From Cryphonectria parasitica EP155 (lineage: Eukaryota; Ascomycota; Sordariomycetes; Diaporthales; Cryphonectriaceae), in the NCBI RefSeq assembly GCF_011745365.1, contig NW_024468910.1, forward strand, positions 4,823,172 to 4,887,171: a stretch of 64,000 nt of DNA, in the 5' to 3' direction. The translations under genes and the position numbers were made by a program. Numbering within the stretch: position 1 is the stretch's first letter; every line of letters starts with the position of its first letter. This document shows positions 1-11,945 of the stretch, piece by piece. Under the pieces are notes generated by a model. It had not been told where the DNA came from and did not search any database. It worked only from the letters and a program-made list of their open reading frames with translations.

Positions 1-554
1 GCAAGAATGAAGAGAATTCTTAAAAAGCTATTATATTCTGTATTGCTTAAGAGGATAATACTGAACTGTTCTTGAACAAGAATTATCAAAATGTAATAAG
101 TATTGCAGCAATTCGAAGATTCCAAAGTATATAAAGAGATTTATGCTAATAAGAGCAGTGCTAAGTATAAGCCTTGAATACGGAAATATAACTAGAATAA
201 TTATGCAAGTATTTACTGTTTTTGAAGCTATCAGAGTAAGAAAGTAATCTGATACTTAGATTGATACTTAGATTGATAACTGAAGAGCTATATATTGAAT
301 CTATCTAATGGTAATGAATGTGTGATTATATATTCAGCTTTTTAGTATGGATTGCTGAAATTGCTAGCAAGTTTAGCAATCCAAGATGTAAAGCTTATTA
401 GAATTACTAGCGAGTCTAGCAATCTTCCCTTCTTTATAACTCTAATCCTGGATTATTATATAATTAATATTTTATTAGAATGTTGGATTCTTAATACCTG
501 GTTCTTGTTACTCGTGATCTGTTTCGTAATCTGCATATTGGATGAGTTATAATA
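1..554 (-). mobile_element. Left-edge Ty3/gypsy element, 5' end only (minus strand)
   Basis: Positions 1-91 are the reverse complement of the leader that follows the 5' LTR in the complete copies at 4985 and 33531. Positions 92-554 are the matching 5' LTR in minus orientation. The rest of this element must lie to the left of the window. It is inserted into the reverse transcriptase frame of an older plus-strand element, which resumes at 555. Its left target duplication is outside the window, so insertion cannot be confirmed by a duplication here. Confidence 0.8.
92..554 (-). repeat. LTR, 463 bp, variant with 43-bp repeats in U3
   Basis: On the plus strand it begins TGTAATAAGTATTGCAG and ends GAGTTATAATA, the inverse of the TGTTATAAC...TTACA termini of the other LTRs with C/T changes. 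The middle (about 352-432) holds one full and one partial copy of a 43-bp repeat, rich in GCTAGC-like palindromes, that also occurs in the LTR at 29856. Terminal dinucleotides are TG and TA (from CA). Confidence 0.85.
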
Positions 555-3194
555 CTTCAGTTTAACAAATGCTTCAGCTTCATTCCAAGAAATAATCAAT
601 CACATTTTATACAAACATCTAAACCAGTTCATCATTGCATATCTCGATAATATTCTTATTTACTCTCAAATGCTGAAGAAGTATAAGAAATATATGAAAA
701 CAGTATTGCAAATGCTCTAAGATACAAAACTTTTTATAGAATCTGCAAAAAGTTATTTTCATATACAAAAAGTTAACTATTTCGAATTTACAATTAAATT
801 AAATTATATTAAGCTATAGAAAAATAAAATAAAAGCTATTAGAAATTAGCTAATTCTCAGAAATATTAAAGATATTAGATCTTTTCTTAAATATATTAAT
901 TTCTATAAGCAGTTTATCAAAAACTATAGCTAGATTATATATTCTCTTATAAATCTTACTAAGAAGAAGTAGCTTTTCAAATAAATCTTCAAGATGCAAG
1001 AAGCTTTCAATAAGATTATTAGATATATTATCTTAAAGCTAATTCTATATAAAGCAAATCTTTATAAATTTTTTAAAATTAAAATTAATATATTAGAATA
1101 TATATTTAGAAAATAATTTGATTAGTAAGATAATTAAAAGTATTTAAGAATTATAAGCAATTTTTCAAAAAAGTTAAATAGCTTAGAAATTAATTATAAA
1201 ATTCCAGATTAGAAGCTTATAATAATAATAAAAGCTTTTAAAAAATAGCAATATTATTTTATTAATATATAATATTTGATTATAATTTATTTAAATTATA
1301 AGAATTTAATTATATTTATAATAATTAAGATCTTAAATAAATAATAAATTAGATAAGCAGAATTTTTCTTATAATTTAATTTTAGAATTATATATTATAA
1401 GAGCTTAGAAAATGAATAAGCAGATGCTTTTAGCAGAAGATTAGATTATTAAAATATAGATTTCTTAGATATATAGAATATTTTTATTTAAAATAAATCA
1501 GAAAATCTTATTAATATATATAAAAAGCTAAATACTGCTTTTAGAATTGAATTCTTAGAAAAGAATTCAGAATTAATAATTTTAAATAAATAAAATAATT
1601 ATATTAAGAATATATATAATATATTAGTATATAAATATTAGAGAATTAAGATAATTTATAAATATATTAGAAAATATTAGAATCTATTAGATTTTAGAAA
1701 AAGAATTGAAGATATTTTATAGCAATATAATAGCTATAAGAAGAATAAAGCAAAAAAATATAAGCTTTATAAACTATTATATTTCTTATTAATACTTATA
1801 ATTATTTAGCAATTTATTAATTTAAACTTTATTATTAAGCTATTTCTCTTATAAGAATTCTTAACTAAAATATAATATAATAGCATTCTAGTAATAATTT
1901 GCAAACTAAGCAAGTATATTTACTTTCTTCTTTATAAAGAAAGCAATATAGCAGAAGAACTTGTATATATATTTCTTAGAATAATTATTGCTAATTATAG
2001 TATATTAGAAGAAGTAATCTCTAATAGAAATAGAAAGTTTAATTCAAAGTTTTAAATCTTGCTTATAAAACAGCTTGAAATATACTATAGAATATTTATA
2101 ATATTTCATTTGCAAATAAATAAATAGATAGAAAGAATAAATTAGATTATTAAATAATATTTTCAATATTATATTAATTAGAAACAGAATAATTAGATTA
2201 ATTTATTACTCTTTATACAATTCGCTTATAATAGTACAAATATAAGTATAATAAAAAAATCATTATTCTTTATATTCTACAAATATAATCCAATAGCTTA
2301 TTATAAAGCATTACTAGAAGCAGATACAGAAGCTGTAGATAAAAGAGTTAAGAAGATTAAGAAGATTTAGAAGAAATTCTAATTAGAATTATAATTTATT
2401 CAGAAACAAATAATGCAATATGCAAATTCCAAAAAGATTAAGAAACTAATTCTATAGAAAGAAAATAAAATCTATCTATTTCAGAAAAATATTAAAATAA
2501 CTAAATCCAGCAATAAACTCGATTATAAGAAGTTAGAACTATTCAAAATCTTGTAATAGATTTCTCTAATTAATTACAAGTTAGCACTATTTTATAAGAT
2601 AAGAATATATTCAGTTTTTTATATCTTACTGCTGAAACTAGCAGTATAGAAAATATTAATAAACAATATAGCAGAAATAGAAAATAATGAACTAGAGTAT
2701 AAGATAAAGAAGATTCTTAAGCATAAAAATATAAATAGTACAAGAGAATATCTTATTAAGTAGAAAAGCTATCTAGCAAGCAAAAATTCGTAAGAGCTAC
2801 AGAGAAATATCAAAAACGCTTAGAAGAAAATAGCTAAGTATTAGAAAAGAAAAGAAACTAGCATCTAAGATAATCACTCCGCCCTGAACCAAAACTCAGA
2901 AGCTTTAGAAATCTTACTCTCCAGAAAGCCTAACTAGTTTATCATAGAATTCTCTACATTTACAGAATTCCAATTAAACCTTTCAAAAAAAGAATTTCTA
3001 GCAATTATAGCTAACTCTTCAAATACAGCTTCCTATATAGCAATAGCAGCACAATAATGTTTCTCTTTAGCCTTCTCAGCCTCGATATAATCCAACTTCT
3101 TTACATTATTGATATTGCGATGAATAGTACGCATCATCTTTTCAAATTATATTCTTTTCTACTTGCACAGCTAAAGAATCTTCTTCTCAGCAGC
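555..3194 (+). pseudogene. RIP-degraded pol (RT to chromodomain) of the oldest plus-strand element
   Basis: A single plus-strand frame full of TAA/TAG stops can be followed from mid reverse transcriptase to the pol C-terminus. It shows the RT catalytic region near 640-665, where YLDD reads YLDN through a GAT-to-AAT change. It continues with the thumb and connection (about 760-960), RNase H (about 1020-1420), integrase core (about 1880-2350) and a chromodomain-like end (about 2680-2800). The 5' part was cut off by the left-edge element; at 3194 the sequence is interrupted by the 3195-18028 element and resumes at 18034. It is among the most AT-rich stretches here, as expected for an old, heavily RIPed copy. 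No function remains. Confidence 0.8.
2865..3194 (-). pseudogene. 3' half of antisense ORF, oldest element
   Basis: The minus strand carries the C-terminal half of the antisense frame seen in the other elements. It ends with a stop at 2865-2867, the position equivalent to 39777, 11233 and 29146. The frame is interrupted at 3194 by insertion of another element, with target duplication GCAGC, and continues at 18034-18345. Several stops are present and all fit C-to-T or G-to-A changes. See the entry at 3716 for the best copy. Confidence 0.6.
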
Positions 3195-3650
3195 TGTAAT
3201 GAGCACTGCAGTAATTCGAAGATTCCAAAGTATACAAAGGGATTTATGCTAACAAGAGCAGTATTAAAGTATCAAGTTCTTGAATACGGAACTATACAAG
3301 TCCTGAGAGGCGATGCAAGTGGTTACTGCCTTTGGGGCTATCAGAGTAGAAGGATAATCTGATACTTAGATTGATAACTGAAGAGCTATGTACTGAGTCT
3401 ATCTAAGAGTAAGGAATGTATGATTATATATTCAGCTCTTTGGTATGAATATGTTGGATAGCAATATATTCAAGTTATTCTGTTAGCTCTGAATAATATA
3501 TATTCAAAGCTATTCTTTCTGATTAGTTATGCTTATAATCCTATCTCTGAATTATATAATTAATACTTTATTAGAATATTGGGTTCTTGATATCTAGTTC
3601 TTGTTACTTGTAACTTGTTCCGTAATCTGCATGTTGAATAAGTTATAATA
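3195..3650 (-). repeat. 3' LTR of the split minus-strand element, 456 bp
   Basis: It starts TGTAATGAGCACTGCAG and ends GTTATAATA. Its partner at 17573-18028 has the same length and differs by transitions. It is followed at 3651 by the complement of the polypurine tract (TTATCTTCTTTCTATTAG), as expected just inside a 3' LTR in minus orientation. Confidence 0.9.
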
Positions 3651-3715
3651 TTATCTTCTTTCTATTAGTTATTATTCTTAATAATCTTTCATAAGTATTC
3701 TGATAAGCTTTTTGT

Positions 3716-4360
3716 ATGTATGATCTTGCCTTTCTAATTGGAATGTTGAATAGAATTAACAAATTCTGTTTTTAGGCTGAAAAAACTAAATAAAAGAATT
3801 CTCTTCTTTTCTTAGTTCTCAAAAACGCTATTATTATATCTTTCTGTTCTTTCTGCAAGGATTGTAGTATTCAGTTCTGTTAAGTTTCTGTTGAGGATTT
3901 CTCTTGCTATGCTGAATGCATTCGCTTGAGCTGTTCTTAGTACAATATTCAGAGGCTGAGTGCAGCGGAAATTCGCTGAATAAGCATTCAATATTAGCAT
4001 CTGGAGAACTAACTCGAGAGTGCTGAGAAGCAGCTGTACAATGCTGCTGCAGAGGTAGGATATTTGCGGAAGCAGAAGCATCTGTGGTTCGAGAGGATAA
4101 TAAAAGCTATTCGCTGAGGTCTTTCTAGCATGGAGGAGCTGGAATGTAAGGAAGCTGAAGAGAAGCGGGCTTATGTTGCTGCTGGAGTTCGTTTTGTGAT
4201 TGCAGAGAAATCTGCTGTGGTTGCTGAGAATTCTTTCTTTAAGGGATTTGATTGGAATTCTGTAGGCATAGGGAATTCTGTGGTGGATTGGTTGGGTTTT
4301 CTGGAGAGTGAGATTTCTGAGGTTTCTGGATTTCGGTTTGGGGCGGAGCGATTATTCTAG
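3716..4360 (+). pseudogene. Antisense ORF of the retrotransposon: Cys-rich, coiled-coil protein (best copy)
   Basis: The frame lies on the strand opposite to this element's gag-pol. It runs from an ATG at 3716 to a stop at 4360 (215 codons) with about eight in-frame stops, all explicable by RIP. A Cys-rich motif begins at codon 44: CSFC, Cys at 50 and 55, then SCYAECIRLSC at 63-73. A charged heptad-like stretch rich in Glu, Leu and Lys follows (about 85-135). The last 76 codons are open and end with a conserved part containing SFFKGFDWNS and WLGFLESE. Equivalent frames of 645-648 nt occur at 11233-11880, 29146-29790 and 39777-40424, and a split copy at 2865/18345. From memory it resembles a large fungal family of unnamed proteins with a CxxC...CxEC motif plus coiled coil; no function is known to me. 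A sense-strand frame also exists here, but its translation has no Cys motif. Confidence 0.65.
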
Positions 4361-4984
4361 ATGCTGATTTTCTTTTTCTTCTAATATTTAGCTATTCTTT
4401 TCTAAGCGTTTTTGATATTTTTCTGTAATTTCTATAAGTTTTCGCTTGCTAAATAATCTTTCTATTTAATAAGATATTCTCTTATATTATTTATACTTTT
4501 ATGCTTAAGAATTTTTTCTATCTTATATTCTAATTTATTATTTTTCATCTTTGCTATATTATCTATTAATATTTCTTATATTACTGATTCTAGCAGTAAG
4601 ATATGGAAAACTGAGTATATTCTTATTCTATAAGATAATACTAACTTGTAGTTAATTGAGAAAATCTTTTGCAAGATTTTGAATAATTCTAATTTTTTAT
4701 AATTAAGTTTATTGCTAAGCTTGATTATCTTAATATTTTTCCAAAGTAGATAAATCTTATCTCTTTTTTATAGGATTGATTTCTTGATTCTTTTGGAGTT
4801 TGTATATTATATTATTCATTTCTGAATAAATTATAGTTCTAATTAGAATTCTTTCTAAACTTTCTTAATCTTCTTAATTCTTTTATCTGTAGCTTCTATA
4901 TTTACTTCTAGCAATACTTTATAATAAGCTATTGAATTATATCTGTAGAATATAAAGAATAATAATTTCTTTATTATGCTTATA
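4361..4984 (-). pseudogene. Chromodomain and integrase C-terminal part of pol (split minus-strand element)
   Basis: The reverse strand continues the pol C-terminus. The chromodomain-like segment is at about 4400-4545, matching YLIK.KDY.AS.N in the plus-strand copies. It is followed by the integrase C-terminal region, which ends abruptly at 4984 where the nested element is inserted. The frame resumes at 12397 after the TTATA duplication. Stops are frequent and transitional in origin. Confidence 0.75.
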
Positions 4985-5430
4985 TGTTATAACCCATCCA
5001 ACATGCAGATCACAGGATAAGCCCCACCAACCAAGGAACCAGGTATTACAACCCAATATCGGATACCAATCAGGATTATATAATCCGGATTAGGATTACT
5101 AGCGCAACTATATCGACTATGAACATAATCAACATATTTAGGAAATAACTATGAGGAATCGGAACATAATCAGAATAATCAGAACTGAAGAGCTGGATAT
5201 ATAAGAATACATTCATTACCATTAGATAGATTTAATATATAGCTCTTCAATTATTAATCTAAGTATTCAGTTTCATATACTGAATAGCTCCAAAGGCAAT
5301 AAATACTTGTATTGCTTATTAGAACTTATATAGTTCTATATTCAAGAACTTAATACTTTGATACTGCTCTTATTAGCATAAATCTCTTCATATACTTAGA
5401 AATCTTCGGATTGCTGCAGTGCTCATTATA
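4985..5430 (+). repeat. 5' LTR, 446 bp
   Basis: It starts TGTTATAACCCATCCAAC and ends GTGCTCATTATA. A TATATAAG box is present about 220 bp from the start, in a conserved block that reads GAAGAGCTGGATATATAAG in several LTRs and is probably the Pol II promoter. The adjoining leader does not start with a TGG-type tRNA primer site (see findings). Confidence 0.92.
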
Positions 5431-7600
5431 TTTTAATAACTTTTGTTCAAGATTGGTTTAGTATTACTTCTTAAGCAATACGGAATACAATAGCTTCTTC
5501 AGAAACCTTTTCATCCTTGCATACTTCTACTTAGGAAGAACTGATCAATCAGATGTATCAGCTTATCCAGCATATTCAGAATCTGCGCAAATAACAGCAG
5601 GCTCAAAGCGCTACTATCACTAACTAACAAGCTCAGCTTGCTTAGCAAGCTTAATAAGCGCAGTTTATCTCTACAGCTACTAATAATGCTGAAAAGGCAT
5701 ACAAGATAGATAAGCTTGCTATGTATAATAGCAATCAAAAGATGCTGCATAGATTCCTTATTTATTACAGAGCATATTTCCTATACTATGAGACTTAGTT
5801 TATCAAGAAATCTAAGAAAGTTATTCTTGCAGAAACTCATCTCAAAAAAGATGCTTTCATCTAATACAAGCTTTCTCTATATAACTACTTAGAGCATCAG
5901 AATAATCCCAATGCATATATTCAGAATACTAAGAATATATTCAATTTCTTTAAAAGCTTTAAGAAAGCTTTCAAAGAAATCTTTAATAATTTCAATAAAG
6001 AATGCATTATAGCTTAGCAGCTTATGAATCTTAGATAGATTAAATTAGCTTCTGCTTATATAATTAGATTCAAGCAGCTCTTAGCAAGACGTTTATAGAA
6101 AAACAAGAATCTTATAAAATATTATTATAAAAGATTCAAGAATAATATTAAAGATGAAATCTTTAAGCAGAATTAGCTAGAGAACTTTGCAATATTCTCT
6201 AATCAAGCTATCTATATTAATAACTATTTGTATAAATAATAGATAAAGAAATTCAAGAAGAAAGAAAGCTAAACTTGAAGATTTTCAGCTAATATAAGCA
6301 AGAAACTCCAAAATAAGAATAACAAATAATATAGCAATATAGCTCAGAGCAGCACTATACATGCTAGTTCTATAGAACTTAATACAGCTAATAAGCAGTA
6401 TAGCAAGAAGAATAATATTATTTGCTATAATTGCAATAAACAAGAATACATTACATGCAACTGCTATTAATTCTGAAAGAATAAATAGTAATTAGTTCAG
6501 AAAGAATGCTAGATAAATATTGCTTAATAACAGAAATCTAATCAACTAAGCAAAAATACTTTCTTGAAGCAAGTATCAGATTCTGCTAATTATAGAAGTT
6601 TCAGCTAAATATTCTGCTATAATAACAACTGCTTAACTTACTTCTCAAGTAAGAAAGATTCAGAATAGTTTCCTCAGAAACCTAAGCACTACAGACAAAT
6701 AGCAATAGCAGAATAAGAGTATATGTTCAGCATTCCTACGAGTAGCAATTCGAGCTGCTCTGATATTGTAAAACAAAGCATTCAAGTATTGAAAAAAGAG
6801 CTTAGCAATAATACTCTTTAACATTCTCTATTGCTTATACCAAGTACTATAATCAGGGATATGAATAAGAGATAATATTCTCTTAGCTACTAATATGAAT
6901 ATTTAAGTAATATAGAAAATACTTCTCAAGCAACAAAAGAATCAAGCTAAAGCAAATAATTTAGCAGCTTGCAGAAGCTCTCTGCAAACAATATACTCAA
7001 TAAGCTTAAAGAAAGATTTCTCTTCAGCATTGAATAAAACAAGGAAACAATATGAATCGAATATCTCATCTATGGAATAGAGCTGAAAGAGCTCTTCATC
7101 TGCATTTCCTTGCAAAACATCGAAGTATAAGAAGATAAGAATTCTCGGATCAGCCTACTTCACAATCTATACTACAAATTAGCTTGAATCTCCTGCATCT
7201 ATCATAGCTGCAGAATACATTTCTCGAACAAGATACAATACAAATAATTTCTTATTAGGAAATTAGAACAAATCCTTCAAGCTATTGAAGAACAAAAACT
7301 CTACTTTAGAGAGATTCTTAACAAATAGTACTACAATGCATATATTGAACTACTAAACAACTGCTTTATGCAATGCATAAATAAGAAAATAAAATATTAG
7401 CAGTACAAAATAATACTTTGCATGATTTACATTAATAATAAGATATGCAACTAGCATTAACAGAAGAAAAATCAGAAATAATAATAATATAAGCAAAAGT
7501 AAGCTAAAAAGCTTGCTTGAAAAGCAATAAAGCAAGCTTAAAAGAATAAATAGTTCTTAACAAATTCAAAAGAATAGAATTGCTTATAAAGAAACTGCAG
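5431..7600 (+). pseudogene. gag region with CCHC zinc knuckle (nested element)
   Basis: After an 85-nt leader a frame with RIP stops encodes a Gln-rich N-terminus (about 5517-5660). A capsid-like region rich in Tyr, Lys and Phe follows (about 5660-6240). The zinc knuckle at 6423-6464 reads CYNCNKQEYITCNC; the His of the CX2CX4HX4C pattern is Tyr here (CAT to TAT), while the copy at 20676 keeps His. Downstream (about 6700-7600) lies a further coding stretch before the protease, with a Cys/His cluster near 7195-7225. Gag packages the element RNA into particles; this copy cannot make it because of stops. Confidence 0.75.
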
Positions 7601-10600
7601 ATAATCAGACTGAAATAGTTCTTATATAAAGCTTTCAAAACAAACTATGCTTATATTAAGTTCGATATATACATTTAAGAATACAAGTATAGCATATTAT
7701 TGAATAGTAGCACTTAAGGAAATTTTATATTCTTATATATTATCAATCAAGCATAACTACAATAGAAATGAAAGAAATACTCATATACTCTCAGCACTAT
7801 AAAAGAACAATCTGTTGCATACAACTAAGAAGTAATTAATAAGAAAACTAATTATCTATTTATCTTGATTCAGAAATATGCAATCAAGATTTCTTTTAAT
7901 ATTATGAATACAGTATAATATAAGCTGATTATAGAACTTCCATAGCTTAAGAAGCACAATTCCCGAATTAATTGAACTACTAGCTAAATCTTATAAGAAC
8001 AAGCTATACTCAGAGAGATAGTTATAATCAACAGCACAGAATTGAAGCTAATAATTAAAGAACATTCAGAAAAAGAAGCTTCATACAACTTCATATATAC
8101 TTCCAAGTTAGCAGAGCTAGCAGTTCAAGAAGAAGAATCTAGTAATAAGCGAATCCAAACAGTGCTAGAGCGCTAACAGATTAGCAAAATAACGGAAGCA
8201 AAACCCTTAGCAAGTTAGTCTGCTCCGAAGCAACAAGAAAAAGCTTCAGAATGTAAATTATGAAATCATACAGGAAAAATCTCGAAACCAAGCTCTCGAG
8301 CGCTCAGTTCAGCTCGGAGCAAATGCTTAAAGCTTTTAAAAATGTTACCAAAAACAATGAACGAAAAGAAGTATACTTAACAGTACTTACTATTTCTCCA
8401 GATAGCAGAAATAATATAAGAATTAGAACTAATATTCGCAAATATACTACAAGAATACTATAAGTTTAAGAAATTATTTCAGAAAGAATTGAATACGGGA
8501 TTGCCGGAATACAGCTCATACAACCACAAGATTCTGCTACAAGAAGGGAAACAGCTCAAATTCTTCTTTATCTATAGATTAAATAAGATATAGTTAGAAG
8601 CACTTAAGGAGTATCTTAATAAGAATCTTAAGAAAGAATATATATAATTATTACAATTATTAGCAGAATATTCTATTCTATTTATACTTAAAAAAAATAG
8701 CAAGCTCAAGCTATATATTAACTATAAATAATTTAATAATATTACAATCAAGAACTGATATTTATTATTACTTATTAAGAAACTACGAAATAGGTTGCAA
8801 GAAGCATAGTAATTCATAGTTCTAAATCTGAAAGAAGCTTATAATCTAATTAGAGTAAAGAAAGGAGAAGAATGAAAAACTGCTTTTAGAATATGCTATA
8901 AATATTATAAATATTTAATTATACTTTTTGGTTTAATAAATACTTCAGCTTCATTTCAGAAAATAATCAATCATATTCTATACAAGTATCTAAATCAGTT
9001 CGTTATTGCTTATCTTGATAATATTCTTATCTACTCTTAAATACTTAAAAAGCATAAGAAATATATGAAAATAGTATTGTAAATACTTCAAAATGCAAAA
9101 CTTCTTATAAAATCTGCAAAGAATCACTTTTATATACAAAAAGTTAACTATTTCGAATTTACAATCAAGCTAGAATGCATTAAGCTACAGAAAGATAAGA
9201 TAGAAGCTGTTAGAAATTAGCTAGTTTCTAGAAATATCAGAGATATTAAATCTTTCCTCGAATATATCAACTTCTATAAGCAGTTCATTAAGAATTATAG
9301 CTGAATTGCACATCTTCTTACAAATCTTATCAAAAAGAAGCAATCCTTCAAGTAGATTCCTAATATACAAGAAGCTTTCAATAAGATTATCAAGTATATT
9401 ACTTCAGAATTAATTCTATATAAAGCAAATTCCTACAAACCCTTTAAAGTTGAAACCAACGCATCAGAATATGCACTCAGAGAACAACTTAGCTAGCGAG
9501 ATAACTAAGAGCATCTAAGAATTATAAGCAACTTTTCAAAAAAGTTGAATAACTCGGAAATTAACTATAAAATCCCTAATCAGAAACTCATAATAATAGT
9601 AAAAGCTTTCGAAGAGTAGCAATACTATCTTATTAGCATACAATACTCAATCATAGTTCACTCAAATTACAAGAATCTAATTACATTTATAATAACTAAG
9701 ATTTTGAATAAGCAATAAGTTAGATAGACAGAATTCCTCTTACAGTTCAATTTCAAGATTATATACTGCAAAAGCTCAGAAAATGGATAAGCAAATGCTC
9801 TTAGCAGAAAATCAGATTATCGAAATGCAGATTTCTCAAATATATAGAATATCTTCATTCAAAACGAATTAGGAAATCTTGTTAATGCATATAGAGAACT
9901 GAATGCTGCTCTCAGAATCGAACTTTCGGAAAGAGATTCAGAATTAATAACTTCGAATAAACAAAACAATTATATCAAGAATATATATAGTATACTAGCA
10001 TACAAGCATCAGAGAATTAGAGTAATCTACAAATGCATTAAAAGATACTAAAACTTATTAGATCTTAAGAAAAGAATTGAGAGCATTCTATAATAATGCA
10101 AGAGCTACAAGAAGAATAAAGCAGAAAGATACAAGCTTTATAAACTATTGCACTTCTTACTAGTACTTATAATTATTTAGCAATTCATTAATCTAAACTT
10201 TATTATCAAGCTATTTCTCTTACAAGAACTCTTAATTAAAATACAATACAATAGCATTCTAGTAATGATTTGCAGACTAAGCAAGTATGCTTACTTTCTT
10301 TCTTATAAGAAAAGCAGTATAGCAGAAGAATTTATATATATATTTCTCAGAATGATTATTGCTAACTATAGCATACTAAAAGAAGTAATCTTTGATAGAA
10401 ATAAAAAGTTCAACTCAAAGTTTTAGATTTCGCTTATAAAACAGCTTGGAATATATTACAGAATATCTACAGCATTTCACTTACAAATAGATAAATAGAT
10501 AGAAAGAATAAATCAAATTATTAAATAGTATCTACAATACTATATTAATCAGAAACAGAATAACTGAATTAATCTGTTACTTCTTATACAGTTCGCTTAT

Positions 10601-11232
10601 AATAGTATAGATACAAGCATAACAAAGAAGTTACTATTCTTTATGCTTTATAAATACAATCTAATAGCTTATTATAAAGCACTATTAGAAGCAGATACAG
10701 AAGCTGCGAATAAAAGAATTAAGAAGATTAAGAAAGTTTAGGAGAAATTCTGATTAGAACTGCAATTTATTCAAGAACGAATAATACAATACGCAAACTC
10801 CAAGAGGATTGAGGAACTAATTCTGCAAAAAGAAGATAAAGTTTATCTACTTCGAAAAAACATCAAAATAATTAGATCCAGCAACAAACTCGATTATAAG
10901 AAGTTGGAATCATTTAAAATCTTGCAATAGATTTCCCTAGTTAATTACAAATTAGTATTATCTTATAGGATGAAGATACATTTAATCTTCTATATTTCAC
11001 TGCTAGAACTAGCAGTACAGGAAATACTAACGAATAATATAGCAGAAATGAAAAACAATAAACTAGAATATAAGATAGAAAAGATTCTCAAGTATAGAAA
11101 TACAAACAATATAAGAAAATATCTTATCAAATGAAAAGATTATCTAGCAAGTGAAAATTTATAGAAACTATAAGAGAACATTGAAAACGCTCAGGAAAGA
11201 ATAGCTGAATATTGGAAAAGGAAAGCTAGCAC
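7600..11232 (+). pseudogene. pol: protease, RT, RNase H, integrase, chromodomain (nested element)
   Basis: One frame with many TAA/TAG stops can be read through all pol domains. The protease active site near 7699-7728 reads NSST.GNFI, where DSGA/QGNFI is expected; the changes are G-to-A and C-to-T. RT spans about 8470-9180, with YLDNILIYS at 9011-9037 (second catalytic Asp to Asn). RNase H is at about 9430-9800. The integrase core is at about 10240-10720, beginning near YNSILVMICRLSKYAYF. A chromodomain-like tail (about 11055-11190) would guide insertion to heterochromatin in chromoviruses. The frame ends close to the antisense gene's stop. It is inactive through RIP. Confidence 0.85.
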
Positions 11233-11880
11233 CTAAGACAATCGCTCTATCCCGAACCAAGATTCAGAAGCTTCAGAGATCTTGCTCTCCAGAAAACTCA
11301 ACCAATTCATTACTGCACTTCCCAAATCCATAGAATCCCAATCGAAACCTTTAAAGAAAGAATCCCTAGCTATAATAGCAGATTCCTCCGCTACTATAGC
11401 TTATACTTCAACAGCAATACGCACCCTCTTAGCTTCAGCCTTCTTAGCTTCTATACAATTCAATTCCTCTATACAAATAATGCTACAATGCAGAGCATAT
11501 TTCATCTTCTCAAACTATATTCGCTTCTATTAATGCAAATAAAAAAGCTTAATCTTTCTTTTCTCAATCTCATTCTCCAATTTTCGATATTAAATAGCAA
11601 TATTGCAAAGCTTCTCAAGGAAAGAGCTTATAACATTGCACTTGGAGCAGCCTAATCAAATACATTTAATATAACAAGAAGAATCTTCGGGAGATATCTT
11701 GCAAAATCTGAAACTATAATCCTTGCAATAGAAATAGATGGATATCTCGATAAAATTTTCCAAGAGGCGGGAAACTAAGAGATCTTGATCTTGGATACTC
11801 TTTGGAACGGAAGAAGATTTGCAAATATGAGATTTATTAATTCTATTCAATATCTTAATCAGAAAAGCAAGATCATATAT
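11233..11880 (-). pseudogene. Antisense ORF (nested complete element)
   Basis: Minus-strand frame of 216 codons, equivalent to 3716-4360. Its start codon has become ATA (G to A) and several Gln/Arg/Trp codons are stops. The Cys-rich stretch is recognisable (YCKDYSFRFCKIS, then SSCYIKCI and GCSKCN), followed by a Glu/Lys-rich coiled-coil region containing RKLENEIEKRK. The C-terminus keeps DSFFKGFDWDS and ends at 11233. Length and both ends agree with the other copies. Confidence 0.62.
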
Positions 11881-11945
11881 ACGAAGAACTTGCTAGAATA
11901 CTTACAGAAGATCGTTAAGAATAATAACTAATAGAAGAAAGATAA

